Positions 11,511 to 24,059 are shown, counted from the first letter of the stretch. The stretch: DNA of 64,000 bases from Ailanthus altissimus (GCA_946807835.1 OX327704.1:2666001-2730000), one strand, 5' to 3'. A program made the numbers and translations. The notes: a model not told the origin generated them from the letters alone.

Positions 11511-13199
11511 ATTGTTGGGCATATGAACCGATAAATACTTTATAAATGCTACTAAAATTTATTGTTTCCTAAGAAGAAAACATTATGCTTATGCATAAAA
11601 CCTCTTTAGTTTTGATATGTTTCATGGTATGGGAATGGGTGCCCCTCTTATAATTTGCAACAAGTATGCTCATCGATTTAACTTTTTAATAACTTTGTAT
11701 AAATTTTTGCAAGTTTCTTAATAATTTTAAACAAATAAAGCATGTGTGTGTCTTCTTATAAAAAAATAAACTCTGACGCTCAAGTCAATATTTATCTATA
11801 AAGATAAGTGTGTATGTATGAAGGAGCGCTTTCACAAACAAGTAGGGCATAATGTATGAATTGGTGAATGAATCAATCGGTCAATAATGAATGGTAAATT
11901 GTGTATATAAATAAATAATTTATTAATAATTACCCATATTTATAATGTATAAACCCTAATTAATATGCATTATGTCCCTTGTGATATCTAGCAATCTTTA
12001 AAATGGATCTACTTCAAATTTTTATTTTTATTAAAACTCAGAAATAATAATAAGAATAGGAACATAAATTATAATTCAATCCGTTCCCAAATTTTTGAGA
12101 AATTTTTTACCCATTTGCAAAAATCCGCGAGCCGTTGGATGTTAGATATAACTTCAGGGCCTTAAATTTACGGGCTTCCTCGTCTAAAAATAATGGGCTA
12201 CTTGTTTTAATGCAAGCAGCATTTTTTTTAAAATACAGACCATAAGAGTAAGGGCTGATTGAGCCTTTTAGGAAATAGGTTTAATAGTTAAAATTTTTCT
12301 TTTTAAGAATATAATTTGATTTAAAACAATAGTAGCAAAAATAAGGCAATTCATAGATATAAATTGACTAAAAGTGTAACTAATATATATGAATTTCATT
12401 GAGAGACAAAATAATAAATGCTCTAATATAAAAATTGTGTAAGAATCCTAGACCTGTCCAGGACAGACACTAAAGCATATTAGTATGCTCTTTAGCTGCT
12501 CTGTCAAAAATGGCAATGGGATGAGTCTATTTATATGGAAATGGGCAAGTATGAGTTTAGATAAAATGATTTAAGATGGAGGTGGTGATCTCATATTTAT
12601 CTCATCAGTCCTTATTTATTATTTTATTTGATTCTTTTTTTTTATATGAAATTACTATAAAAAAAAATGGTAAATAATTTTGTAAGTATACACTTATATA
12701 TAAAATTTGTTTTTTCTTTTACAAATGTATCATAAACTTTAAAATCTATTACACATATTAAACTTCTAATTTTATAAATATGTTAACATTTAACAATATT
12801 TATTTAAGAGACAAAATAATTTATTTTTAAAATAGAAACAAAATAATTTATTTTTAAAATAGAAGAAAGAAATTATTTTTTAAATAAATCATTTGTTCAT
12901 TTTTTATAAATAATGGTATTAAGAATATTAATGTGATAGCAAGGGTGAACTTGAGAATTCAATCAGTATGCTGAAAAACATAATTATTTTTAATTTTTTT
13001 AATAAATTATAAGATACAATGAGGATTGATAAGATAAAATAAAGAGTCAAATAGTCTTACTCTTGAGATAGATTTGGGACAAATTTGGTTCTCCTTTTAA
13101 CACCTACCTAAACGTAGACTCATTATAGAGTTTTATAATTCTATAAGTTTATTTTTTAAAATATATTTATATGTTAGAGGAATTATTTTTTTATTTGTG
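11511..13199. other. AT-rich intergenic DNA
   Basis: I see no gene here. A short direct repeat of about 27 bp (acaaaataatttatttttaa...) occurs twice at 12813-12865. The rest is AT-rich sequence without recognisable coding potential. Confidence 0.6.
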
Positions 13200-14060
13200 A
13201 GATTAAGTTAAAGTAAAAAATTTTAATTAAGTAATTTCTTTTTGTAATGGAATAATTTATATATCAAACAAAATAGTAAAAATTTAAAGCAAATAATAAA
13301 AAATACAAAACAATCACTTACGTAGTTCGGCCAATTACTTATATATACGATAGATCCAAAGATTTTAGCTTCTCTTACTAATTTCTTGGAGATTTTTTAA
13401 GGAAAACTCAATGAAGAACCCTAAAAATTACCTAATGTTTAGTGTACCCTTACTCTACCAGAAACAATAAATACCCAAACGACGGTTCTACTCTAACTCA
13501 TATAAGTATTTAGTGTCTACCCAATTCTTCCATTCTCTTAAAGTCTCTCTTAATGGTTGATCTCAACTAAAGAGTTTATAAGTAGTTATATAGGAGTTAT
13601 TTCATGCCTACTAACCATATTCTTTATTAAAATAAGAGTCCACTTATTTTTAAAGTCCAAAGATTCTCAAAACTCAAAAATCCAGAACAAAAACAGACTT
13701 TCCTTGCTTTGGCGCCACAGCGCTGAGGTCCTGACACCGCAACGCTAGGTCTTGACACATCCAGCGTTGTGGCACTAGGAATCTGGTCCCTCGACGTTGA
13801 GTATGCAACGTTCAATGCTGCGATGCTAGGTACCTGGCACCGTGACACTAGAATACTGATCATGGGACTCTGGCGCTTAGCCCTGGGCAGCGCTAGCCCC
13901 TATTTCTAGCTCCATACTTTTTTCTCGCTTCCTTTGCGTCTTCGAGTTCTATTTTGTTTCTTCCTTCGTGTCCTATATATTCTAAACTTTTTCATACTTG
14001 TCCCATACGTTCTGGACTTCTTATGACTCTCCTTTTTTATATTCATCTCTATTCTTACTT
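13200..14060 (-). repeat. Copia-LTR-like remnant with GCGCTG-rich segment
   Basis: The stretch 'cacttacgtagttcggccaa' (about 13316) parallels 'atttacgtggttc(a/g)' in the LTRs of the copia element at 18079-23811. Both are followed at similar distance by a GC-rich block with repeated cagcgctg-like words (13715-13900). No internal coding region adjoins, so it is probably a solo or truncated LTR of a related family. The two short ORFs at 13557-13863 are frames through this block. Confidence 0.5.
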
Positions 14061-14414
14061 AAACAAAATTGTTGAATTACCAAATCTCTAATAATATAAT
14101 TTTATTATCTTACATATAATTTAATTAAGTAAAGTTCTTTTATTAATTTTGTATGATTTGATGTTTTTGTAAAATTTATGACTGTGCATGTTTGATATTA
14201 ATAAATTAAATCTTGGAACTTCTATAATTTCTTATTAGGTTTTAGAATCCAATATAAATAAAATTATTGCTTTATAATATGTAAATTTATTTTTATTTCC
14301 TGCTAGTTGTAGTTGTAAAATTAATGATACTAATTAAAATTTAAAAATAAATTAATACATGATGATTTGGAACATCATACCTCTTATGTGACTTCAGAAT
14401 TAGAACTCAATGTT

Positions 14415-14660
14415 AATTTTGGCTAAACCATAAGCAACTTTATTTGCAAAAGAACTTTATAAGAACTGAAAGACTCTAAGCAAAGTAAAATATTTTGAAT
14501 AACCAAACCAAGTTTAGATGGTAGGTGATTCTTAGCTAAAATCTCATTGACAACAACTTCGGCATCTGATTCAACTTCAATTGTCGAAATGTTTCAGATG
14601 TTAAGCGGCTAAAATCCCTTTTAAAATTGCTAAAACTTCTTCTGCAATAAGTATTTAAGG
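14415..14660 (-). pseudogene. LINE-type RNase H (reverse-transcriptase-like, RVT_3) fragment
   Basis: On the minus strand the translation gives EEVLAILKGILAA. After a frameshift it gives IEVESDAEVVVNEIL and then ANKVAYGLAKIN. These match the order of motifs in the plant non-LTR RNase H domain (the 'VESD..VV..I' strand and the 'AN.VAH.LAK' end). At least one stop and one or two frame changes are present. It is a fossil of a LINE or a derived RNase H-like gene. Confidence 0.7.
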
Positions 14661-15035
14661 CATTCATTTACTAATAGTATATATCCCTTTTAAAATTTAG
14701 CATCTATATATAAATTTATTTTTTGTTTATAAATATATCATAAGCTTTAATATCTATTTTATATGTTAAATCCTTAATATAAATAGAATTTACTAATAGT
14801 ATTTTTAAAATTTTAAATATTTGTTTGTTTAAATTTTAAAAGTCTAACCGTATTTTTTCTTATTAATTTAGTGTTTCAATGACAGTCGATATGTATTTAT
14901 TTAACTTAAGTTAAAAATTTAAATTTTAATTTAATTATTTTAAATTTAAATTAAGAGTTCGAACCTTAGTTTAATTGTCTTATTAAAAATTTTAAAAACA
15001 CTTTTAAAAAGGTGTTTTTTTGACCCCAAAAAAAA

Positions 15036-15240
15036 AGAGTACAAGTAACATCACTTATAGTTTTAAGGCCCAAATATCCAGCAAGCTTTTGATGCATTTG
15101 TCAAATAGAAATTTGAAGTATTTTTCAAAATCCATGACGTCGATTAGTTGTGGTCCAGATGAATGCTATTGCATTGCTATGCCATTTTCACTTAATGTCC
15201 AAAAACTTTTCAAATCAACACTACATAAATAAATAAAGAA
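15036..15240 (+). repeat. Dispersed repeat, copy A (about 200 bp)
   Basis: From 'aagtaacatcactta' onward this matches 28325-28505 in the same orientation, including 'tccatgacgtc(g/c)attag' and 'gctattgc..atgtcattttcact'. The short ORF at 15020-15232 falls within it and is not conserved in the other copy. Family unknown. Confidence 0.7.
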
Positions 15241-16162
15241 ATAAAATAAAATAACAATGCTTCTAAGGAAATAATTGGGTGGGTTAGCCTCTTTGTAACC
15301 AAAAATAACAAGTCAAGAGATCAAGTCTCTTTCGTGCTAATCTCAAAAGGAATAATTTAGCATCTATTTATTTTGAAAACACAACTAAATAATTTAGTAG
15401 AAATATATAATTTTATTTTTATTAAAGAAATTAGTCAACTCAACAGTCAATTTAATTTTTAAAGTTTAGTTGAATTACCTAATTAATCTTTATATTTTTA
15501 TTTTTTTTTACCTAAGTTAGTCTCTATTTTTATAAAAAAAAAACAATAACATCTTAAATATATTTTCTTAGTGCAATATGATAAATTGATATATCTAATC
15601 ATAATAAATAATTTCATAATTGATTGAATTTATTTTACCGTATTTAAAAAGTGCACTTTAGATGCTCTTTTTTAAAGGCTAGACTAATTGAAAGTGTTTA
15701 AAAAAAAATTAAGGACTAATTGAATAATTTAACTAAATTTTAAAGATTAAAAAAATTTATATTAATTATTTACCACAATTGTTTAGTAAAATTCTATATT
15801 AAAAAGTACATAATTATAATTTTACTAAATATTTATATATTTTCACTTTATTATGGAAGTGTAAAAAAAATAAAGGAGGACCAATCTGATTTTGAGTTTA
15901 ACTACTCTCAATCTTCCAATTTTTTTTTTTCGTTTAAAAATGAAAAAGAGAATGAGTCCCTAATAAAAATTTATAAAAGGTATAAACAAATGATAATATA
16001 TATATATAGTATTTTATAGTCTAATTAAATTTTCTTTTAAATATTTTAGGCGAGAATGAGAAACCTCACCTACTAAAACACTCAACTCCATACCTTAAAA
16101 TCTTATTTGAACTCGATTAGTTGCAGGAAGACTACATTTTGGTGACCACTCGAACTACGCCT
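15241..16162. other. AT-rich intergenic DNA
   Basis: No gene or clear repeat structure was recognised, apart from poly-A/T runs and a short (TA)n at about 15994-16006. Confidence 0.5.
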
Positions 16163-16988
16163 TGTAGGCATAATTAAATGTTCCCCTTGAAATTTCTACC
16201 CAAAGCCCATTTCTGTCAATTGGTCAGCTCGACCCACAAATCCTAAGCAACCCAAAGGTTTTTTGCCACTACCGATCCCTTATAAAAATTCAAATAAGCC
16301 ATGGTCTCTTCTCTTAAAATTCGCATAGCTGCATTAAGAAGTGACTAAAAATATAATGTTAAACAAGACACTTTCGATAGGTAGCATGAACAGAACAGGT
16401 CATCTACAATAAATAGTATGGACCAAGAAAGATATTGGTGTTCCCACCAAAAACTAAGCACTCCTCGAGTAAAGGTACTCGACCGAGGGATGACAAAGAC
16501 AATTGACTAGTCACCCTTAAAAATATGGGCTGCTCTTAATTCTGAGATTCTCTTAAAATAATCTCCTACAATCTTGACGAGTTTTAAATGAAGAAGAAGA
16601 CAACTTGCCCTAGTTTTTTCAAGACTCAACCATCAATGAATGCCTATAAATAGAGGTTTCTTTTCGATTCATGGGAAATTAGAAACTCTAAAAGGAAAAA
16701 GGCTTTAAAAAGGAGGAGTCTAGTCACAACCTAAAAAAAGAAAGAGATTATTATAAAGGAAGCGCAATTCATTATGTACTCACTATTTATATTCCCCTTG
16801 TACAAACAGTGAGTGGATTAATAATGAGTGAAATGCCCAGTGAAGTAGATGTAGACTCATATTAAGTCGAACCATTATAAATTTCATACTTTGTTATGTT
16901 TTTTATGTTGTGTTGATCTCGATTTTGTTCCTAACGACCAAAAATTTCAACTCATTGACTTTAAATCGACCAAATTTTAGGGTCAACA
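16163..16988 (+). repeat. Probable 5' LTR of the Tat-type element
   Basis: It ends in GGTCAACA just before TTTGGTGTCACCTGTGGAAG, a close variant of the LTR/PBS junction of plant Tat-type elements (TTTGGYGCCGTCTGTGG). The unrelated-looking LTR at 61101-62136 has the same GGTCAACA end. The left end (TGTAGGCATAA) is a guess. Confidence 0.55.
16645..16653 (+). promoter_or_regulatory. TATA box in LTR
   Basis: TATAAATAG lies about 345 bp before the LTR end, a usual place for the U3 promoter of a gypsy LTR. Confidence 0.5.
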
Positions 16989-17364
16989 GTTTGGTGTCAC
17001 CTGTGGAAGGTAAATAAAAAGCCATACTTAAAAGATGTTTGATGGCCACCAATCTACTCTAGACACGAGAATTAAAAGATGCTAGCAATGATAATAAAGA
17101 TAATGGGAACCTGAGATAACTTTAATAACAGTCAAAGAAGGACACTTTGAAGTACAAAAATAAGATCTAACTATCGACATGAAAATTCAAGCATAAGGAA
17201 ACGCCTACAGAACCTAACAAGCATTAAAAAAAACCAAATAATACCCTTAACTCATTTTCTGATAACCATCATTATAGCAGCCACTTATGAGCATTAAAGT
17301 CTCATTGAACTAAGCTATATAATAAAAACTTTCTTCTCTTTCATGAAAGTTGACGTAATTACCC

Positions 17365-17905
17365 AAGAAGAACCAAAGGGTACGAGCGAGGCCCCTATTA
17401 CCCTTTTGGTCAGAAGAGCTGAAGGGTATAGGGCAAGCCCTCTACAACTCCTTTGGTTAACAGAAGAGCTAATGGATACGAAGCGAGGCACCTATAACCC
17501 TCTTAGTTGGCAATAAAATCGAAAGATACGTGGTAAGACCTTTATGACCCATCTAATTAGAAAAGTTGAAGGGCACAGGACAAGGCCCTTATACCTCATT
17601 TGGTTAGCAAAATACTTGAGGGATACGAAGTGAGGCTCATATGACCCGCTCAATCAATAGTAAAACTAAAGGGTACGGGGCAAGGCCCTTATAACCATTC
17701 AGTTGGCATAAGAGATTAGGAGTACCAAGCAAGGCCCATATTACAACCTCAGTTGGCCATAAAACCAAAGATATGAGGCAAAGGTTCCATGACCAATTTT
17801 GATTAGAGAAGTCGAAGGGCATGAGATAAGGCCCTTATTAACCCCTTCAGTTAGCAAAAGAAAAAAATATACGAGGCAAGAACCTTATGACCCCCTAATT
17901 GATCC
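17365..17905. repeat. Minisatellite, 49-bp unit, 11 copies
   Basis: The word gggtacg(a/g)gg(c)aaggcccttat recurs, in varied form, at 17378, 17424, 17474, 17524, 17571, 17620, 17671, 17719, 17769, 17817 and 17867, giving steps of 46-50 bp. Each unit goes on with 'accc(c)tttagttggcaaaaga'. The units are diverged. It follows the PBS-like junction of the Tat-type element at 16163. The minus-strand ORF at 17637-17822 is a frame through the repeat. Confidence 0.85.
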
Positions 17906-18078
17906 TAGAATCAAATCAAATAAAAGGTAGGCCCCTCCTTAGACATTTGACTTAAAAATAAGTAAATCCTTTCTAAACAAAAATGGATAATTAAGACATT
18001 AAACGCACTCTCATTTAAAAAAAAAAAAAAAGGCCGGTGGTCAACATAAACTTAAATGTGTAAAGTTATCAAGGTAAT

Positions 18079-18710
18079 TGTTGAAGCGAAAGCACATAAA
18101 CAAGTAATATAACCCAAGCAAATAATATGCAGATCAAGTAATTAAGGAATTAAATAAAGAAAGGTGGAAGAAGAACACACGGAATTTACGTGGTTCAGCA
18201 ACTTGCCTATATCTACGGCGGATCAAGATCACCCTCTTATGTTACTGAATCTCAAGAAACTCACAAAATATGCCTTTTACAAGAAAGACTTACAAAGAAA
18301 CACTCTCTCTTGCAATCTAGGGATTTTTTCTCATTAAGAATCACAAAGTATGTTTAATCACAAAGATTTCTTCTATTATCACTAAAATGTCACTAAGATG
18401 TGTTTATAAGCCAATAGAGAGCCTTTATATAGGCTTTAGGATGTCCTAGGTTTACCCTAAAGGTGTTGTATTAAGGACTCCTAAAGCAAGTGAGAGATGA
18501 AACAAATCTCATCACCGCAGCACTGGGGCACCTGTTTTGGCGCCGCGACACTCGGGTTCTGTTCTGGGCGCTGCAGCGCCCACACTTAGACACCACGCCT
18601 TCCGTCTTTCACCTCCTTTTGCATCCGTCTTCGATCCTCATGCACCCTACGCACTTAGTTTGCTCTTCAAATCATATCTCGATGATTTTCAATCAATATT
18701 CTCAAAAACA
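18079..18710 (-). repeat. 3' LTR of the copia element
   Basis: On the plus strand it starts TGTTGAAGCG and ends AAACA. It matches 23174-23811 throughout, including the 'tttacgtggttc' block and a GC-rich 'gcgctgcagcgcc' block at 18568. The purine tract of the element abuts it (aatgaggg on the minus strand). Confidence 0.88.
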
Positions 18711-19094
18711 CCCTCATTGATTCAAAATCATCCATAAAGTAACTCAATCTCTCATCTCCACATCTTTAATCACCCTCACAAAGTAATGACTCTGATTAAG
18801 TCCTTGCATAGGATGAACTTAACCAAGGGCAGTGGCTTAGTCAACATGTCTGTAGGGTTTTTGGATGACACTATCTTTGTTAGACTAACTTCACCACTTT
18901 GGACAATCTCTTGAATGTAATACAGTCACGCATCAATGTGTTTCGACCTCTCGTGGAACACTTGATGCTTGCTTAGGTATACGGCACTTTGGCTGCTACA
19001 ATATACACCGATCTTCACTAGTCAATACCTCCGATCATATGACTTTCAACCACACGGTCTCCTAAATAACTTCACCAATAACTATGTACTCTAC

Positions 19095-19481
19095 CTATGT
19101 GGTAGATAGTGCAAACACATGTTGTAGAACTGAGCTCCAATATACACTATACCCAAACACTGTGAATACGTAACCCATCAACGATCTTCTGTTATCTATA
19201 TCACCTGCATAATCTGAGTCTACGTATCCTCTTACTACTTCACTGTTGTGCCCATCCCTTTTATACATCAACCAGTGATTTGATGTCCCATTGAGATATC
19301 TCAAAATCCACTTCACTACAAGCCAGTGATCCATACCCGGATTTGTCATATATCTACTCGTCATACTCACAACTTGTGCTATATCTGGTCTTGTGCAAAC
19401 CATTGCATACATGATGCTCCTTACAGTGTTTGCATACAGTACTTTTCTCATCTGCAATTTCTCCTCTTCGTGCAAACTCAT
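19095..19481 (-). pseudogene. Copia RNase H domain remnant
   Basis: The 128-residue frame holds RSIMYAMVCTRPDIA, WILRYLNGTSN and YVDSDYAGDIDNRRS, the standard copia RNase H signatures. This part of the polyprotein removes the RNA strand after reverse transcription. The frame ends early, before the usual C-terminal ADxxTK motif. Confidence 0.88.
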
Positions 19482-19487
19482 ATTTGT

Positions 19488-20204
19488 CTATGCTGCTGAA
19501 AGTCTGAAATGTATAGCCAAAGAAGTAGAGATAGCCTTTGCATTGGACATACCAAACTTCTCTAGAATTTTGAGTATATATTGTTGTTGGGACATGAATA
19601 TAACATCTCTTCGTTCCCTCACAATATCCATACCCAATATTCTCTTTCCTGCTCCCAAATTCTTCATCTCAAACTTGTCACTCAACTACTTCTTGAGTTT
19701 CTATATTTCTACCATATTCTTACATGCGATCAACATATCATCAACGTATAGAAGCAAATACATCATCCCGCAACTTATGTTTTTGAAGTACACGCATCCG
19801 TCATACTTGCTCCTACTAAAGCACAAGCCATCACAAACTCATCAAATCTCCTATATCACTGTCTAGGTGATTGCTTTAACCCATATAACGACTTCTTTAG
19901 CAAACAAACATGATCTTCTTTTTCGAGCTCCTCGAACCCTTGCGGTTATGCCATGTATATCGTCTCTTCAAGCTCTCCATGCAGAAAAGTTGTCTTTACA
20001 TCCATCTGCTCTAGATGTAAATCAAGATTTGCACACATGGCTAATAAAATCCTAATAGATGTGTGCTTGACGATGGAGAGAAAATCTTATGAAAGTTAAC
20101 TCCCTCTCTTTGTGTAAAATCTTGTGCAACTAACCTAGCCTTGAATCTTGTAGGCTCTATGCCCGTTATCCCCTCATTCACCTTATACACCTAATTGCAC
20201 CCAA
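19488..20204 (-). pseudogene. Copia reverse transcriptase remnant
   Basis: The catalytic motif YVDD is encoded at 19737-19748, followed by the conserved KFEMKNLGAGKRILGMDI and QQQYILKILEKFGM segments (frame 19488-19685). Upstream, pieces such as ARLVAQ.FTQREGV and KKSLYGLKQSPRQ can be read in shifting frames with stops. It would copy element RNA into DNA if intact, and it is not intact. Confidence 0.85.
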
Positions 20205-21860
20205 CTAATTTCTTTTGAGGTTTCTCCTCCAACTTTTAGGTATTGTTCTTCCTAAGAGAACTGATCTCTTCTTCCATGGCCTGCTACCATTCCTTCTTGT
20301 TTTCAGTCTAAATAGTCTCACTATATGTTCTAGGCTCATCATAAGAGTGTAAGCAGAATTAAAAGCATGAGCAACTAAATCTGCTTGTGCATACCTAATT
20401 GGTGGGTTAATCATTCTCCTTAGCCTGTCTCTGGCTAGCTGATACTCTTCAAGTTCCATCTCAAGAGTCCTAGTATTTCCTTGGGTGGACTTGGAGGAAC
20501 TCATCGGTGTTCTTGGTTCTTCTTCAATGATCTCCTTATTGAAGTGTTGATCTAGGGGCATATCAGATCTACTCTCAAGCTTCACTTTAACTTCTATTGA
20601 CTTGGGTGCTAAGTCTTCCTTAGACACAGATTCTTCTTTCTCATCTTCTAGGGAGGCTTTCAGTATAGTCGTCTCATCAAATATCATGTCACAGCTTATA
20701 ATACTCATTGGTGGTGTCAAGTCTTTACACCACACCTTGTATCCTTTCACTCCTTCGGGATATCCTATGAATACCCATTTGATGGCTCTAGGTTCCAACT
20801 TCCCCTCCTTAACATGTACAAAAGCAGGGCAACCAAATATTCTGAAGTGGTCATACTTAGGAGGATTGCCAAACCATTTCCCTTCTGGCGTCTTAAAGTC
20901 AATTGCTAAGTATGGACTTCTATTAGTCAATTGCTAAGTAGATCTAGGGGTATATCAGATCTACTCTCAAGCTTCACTTTAACTTCTATTGACTTGGGTG
21001 CTAAGTCTTCCTTAGACACAGGTTCTTCTTTCTCATCTTCTAGGGAGGCTTTCAGTATAGTCGTCTCATCAAATATCACGTCACAGCTTATAATACTCAT
21101 TGGTGGTGTCAAGTCTTTACACCACACCTTGTATCCTTTCACTCCTTCGGGATATCCTATGAATACCCATTTGATGGCTCTAGGTTCCAACTTCCCCTCC
21201 TTAACATGTACAAAAGCAGGGCAACCAAATATTCTGAAGTGGTCATACTTAGGAGGATTGCCAAACCATTTCCCTTCTGGCGTCTTAAAGTCAATTGCTA
21301 AGTATGGACTTCTATTAATCAAATAAGCTGCAGTCACTACAGCTTCTCCCCAAAATGCCTTGAACACCTTTACATTGGTAAGCATGTATCTAATCCTTTT
21401 AAGTATGGTCATATTCATCCTCTCAGTTATGTCATTCTATTGTGGTGTTGATCTTACCTTTCTATACCTTGCAATCCCATACTTGGCATAAAACCCATCA
21501 AACCCTCTATTGCAAAACTCGAGGCCATTATCAGTTCTTAGCTTATTCACCCTTTTGCCAGTTTGATTCTCAACAAGAGCCTTCTAAGTCTTCAATGCAT
21601 TAAACGTGTGGTCCTTGCTCTTCAACACATAAACCAACAGCTTCCTTGAATAGTCATCAATCAAACTGATAAAATACCTAGCACCACCACGAGTAGTTAT
21701 CTGAGCTGGTCCCCAAAGATCTGAGTGTATATAGTCAAGAGTCCCCTTAATCTTGTGCTCGCTAGTACTAAACCTTACCCTATGTGCTTTCCCAAGTACA
21801 CAATGCTCACAAAACTCTAATGACTAGAACCTATTCTCGCCATATGCCTTTTGACTAAAT
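20205..21860 (-). pseudogene. Copia integrase remnant with internal tandem duplication
   Basis: Read leftwards from 21860, the translation shows a Cys-pair segment (FCEHCVLGKAHR), a catalytic-core-like run (DLWGPAQITT, then RTDNGLEF), the ERMNMTILKRIRYML helix region and the C-terminal GYPEGVKGYKVW motif. The last part is present twice: 20941-21322 is a near-identical copy of 20549-20930. The duplication breaks the reading frame around 20927, and several stops lie in the core. Confidence 0.85.
20549..21322 (-). repeat. 382-bp tandem duplication in integrase region
   Basis: Copies at 20549-20930 and 20941-21322 (offset 392 bp) differ at about four positions by eye. The 10-bp joint ttgctaagta repeats a word inside the unit (agtcaattgctaagta at 20898-20913), so slippage or unequal exchange at a microhomology is likely. 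Confidence 0.92.
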
Positions 21861-22306
21861 TACTCCTTCAGGTTTCTCTCACCTAGGTATGCTAGTCTAA
21901 GATGCCACAACTTGGTTTGCATATTCTCATTATCTACAGAGAATAATGCAAAACCACTCACAACTTCACCCTTAAGCACATAAACGCCTTTATACTTCTT
22001 TCCTCTCATTACCACCATGGAACCCTTCAACACTCTCAGAATTCCTCCGTCGATCCTAATGGAATACTCATTCTGGTCTAGAGTCTCTAGTGATATCAAA
22101 TTCCTCTTGAGGTTGGGAATATACTTAACATATGACAACTCTCTCACTTGCCCATCATACAGACTAAGTTTAACACTACCAATTCTCATCATCTGACATG
22201 TAACATCATTACTCATTAACACCTTACCACCACTAATGGGCTGAAAATTTATAAACCAAGACTTGTGCGGGCATATGTGAAATGTACAACCAGAATCAAA
22301 ACCCAT
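21860..22306 (-). pseudogene. Copia protease and GAG-pre-integrase remnant
   Basis: The 148-residue open frame begins near the aspartic protease active site DSGCTFH and runs to the pre-integrase motif KLWHLRL. A frameshift separates the frame from the upstream gag part. Confidence 0.88.
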
Positions 22307-22416
22307 TGTTTAGCATTCTTACCATCAGTAACGATGAGTGTCTCTGTGCTGTCATAGCTATCATCATAGGCAAGCGCAGTATCTGTTTTCTTCTTATCTT
22401 GTGCTTTCTTCTCTGG

Positions 22417-22785
22417 ACAGTCCTTTATGAAGTGTCCATCTTTTTTATAGAAATAGCACTTCCTATGAGTCTTGGACTTTAATCTTAAGACATTTTTTCT
22501 TCCATCTCTATATAAGGGCCTTTCTTATACATATAAACTTTCTACATTGCCCTCAATTTGCTTCCCTAATAACTTTGAGTTTAATGATGATTTCACATCG
22601 CTCATCGTTAAACTCTCTTTGTCATAGAGTAACGCATCAACAAAGCTCTCATAACTCTTATGGAGTGAACTCAGTAGAATAATTGTTTTATCTTCATCTT
22701 CTATCTTGATGTTGATAGAATCAAGATTAAAAATAATCTTATTGAATGCATCTATATGATCTTTCATCGGCATCTCCTCTAACAT
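22417..22785 (-). pseudogene. Copia gag remnant with altered zinc knuckle
   Basis: Frame 22525-22785 carries the UBN2/gag-type helical segment (MPMKDHIDAFNKI, LLSSLHKSYESF). Positions 22417-22458 encode a CCHC-type knuckle reading CYFYKKDGHFIKDC, in which the second Cys is replaced by Tyr, so it could not bind zinc normally. More gag sequence extends to about 23150 with stops. Confidence 0.8.
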
Positions 22786-23158
22786 GGATAACTAATACAA
22801 CTTCTTCTTTATATACAATCTGTTGGCCAACGAATTTCGCATATAAAGCGAGTCAAGCTTTTTCCAAAGACTAATCACCGTCGTCTCACCTATTACTTCT
22901 CTTAATACTTTATCGCTTAATGATATAACGATTATACTTTGAGCTCTTTCTTGAATATCCTTTCTTTTTGCTTCAGCTTTAGATAACTATAGTGTCTTTT
23001 CTTCTTCACTAGATGGAGCTGCAGTCTTCTCTAATGTCGAGTCTAACAGTTGGCTCACTAACAATGTCTTTATCTTCATCTTTCACATATTGAAGTCATT
23101 CGTATTGTTGAATTTCTATACGTCATACTCGGGTGTGGCCATGTTTGCTTAGAACCAA

Positions 23159-23170
23159 GCTTTGATACCA
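23159..23170 (-). other. Primer-binding site of the copia element
   Basis: On the minus strand this is TGGTATCAAAGC, a plant initiator-Met-tRNA PBS, lying 3 bp inside the 5' LTR. Confidence 0.88.
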
Positions 23171-23173
23171 GTT

Positions 23174-23811
23174 TATTAAAACGAGAGCACAAAAACAAGC
23201 AATATAACCCAAGCAAATAATATGCAAATCAAGTGATTAAAGAATTAAAGAGAGAAAATTAGAAGAAGAACACACAGAATTTACGTGGTTCGACAACTTG
23301 CCTACGTCTACAGCGAATCAAGATCACTCTCTTATGTTATTGAATCTCAAGGCACTCACAAAGTATGCCTTTTACAAGAAAGACTCACAAAAAAACACTC
23401 TCACTTGCAATCTATGGATTTTCTCTCATTAAAAATCATAAAGTATGTTTAATCACAAAGATTTCTTGTGTTATCACTAAGATGTGTTTACAAGCCAATA
23501 GAGAGCCTTTATATAAGCTTTAGGACGTCCTAGGTTTACCCTAAACATGTGGGAGACATATTAGAGAGTCTTGGAGCAAGTGGGAGACGAAACAAGTCTC
23601 AAAAAAATGGGAAACTGTTCCCGCGCCCATTGTTGCGGCGCTAATCACTTAACGTTGTGGTGCTTAGATTCTATTTTGGGTGCCGAGCACTTGAGCACCG
23701 CGCCTTCAGTCTTTCACCTCTTTTTGCATCCATCTTTGATTCTCGTGTACCCTACGCGCTTGGCTTACTCTCCAAATTATATTTCGATGATTTTTAATCA
23801 ATACTATCACA
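23174..23811 (-). repeat. 5' LTR of the copia element
   Basis: This is the partner of 18079-18710. The inner end has decayed from TG to TA, and the outer end keeps CACA followed by the target duplication GTAAT. The plus-strand frame at 23571-23819 is noncoding LTR sequence. Confidence 0.88.
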
Positions 23812-24059
23812 GTAATTAACATCAAGTTAGACAGACATGAAGAATGCAACTATCAGAAATAAGCCTTTTCATTAAAATAAAATATTATAAGATGAGGGAC
23901 CTAGCCCAAGTAACATGAATTTAAAATAAAAAATAAACAAAGCCTGAAGTCTAAAGGGCAGTGAGTGGATACTAGTAGGAACACCCTTGACCAAGGCAAC
24001 TAGATCAAGCTAAAAAGGCCTTTCAACTAAAACATTGTCTTGTCATCTTCGATCTTCAC

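Larger units (their letters stand above)
18079..23811 (-). mobile_element. Ty1-copia retrotransposon (Tork-like), complete ends, mutated genes
   Basis: The element is bounded by the 5-bp target duplication GTAAT (18074-18078 and 23812-23816). The LTRs are 18079-18710 and 23174-23811 (about 635 bp, clearly diverged from each other). On the minus strand the order is LTR, PBS (23159-23170), gag, protease, integrase, RT with YVDD, RNase H, purine tract, LTR, which is the copia order. Stops and frameshifts break every domain. The RT-RNase H junction (KFEMKNLGAGKRILGMDI) looks like the Tork lineage. It sits inside the Tat-type carcass. Confidence 0.9.

Noticed and set aside
12500..13130. Possible hAT-type MITE starting at aatggcaatggg
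   Set aside because: No matching inverted end or target duplication could be found on the right side.
19393..19866. 157-codon plus-strand frame
   Set aside because: Antisense shadow of the copia RT and RNase H.
20931..21326. 131-codon plus-strand frame
   Set aside because: Antisense of the duplicated integrase segment. The twin at 20602-20937 arises from the same duplication.
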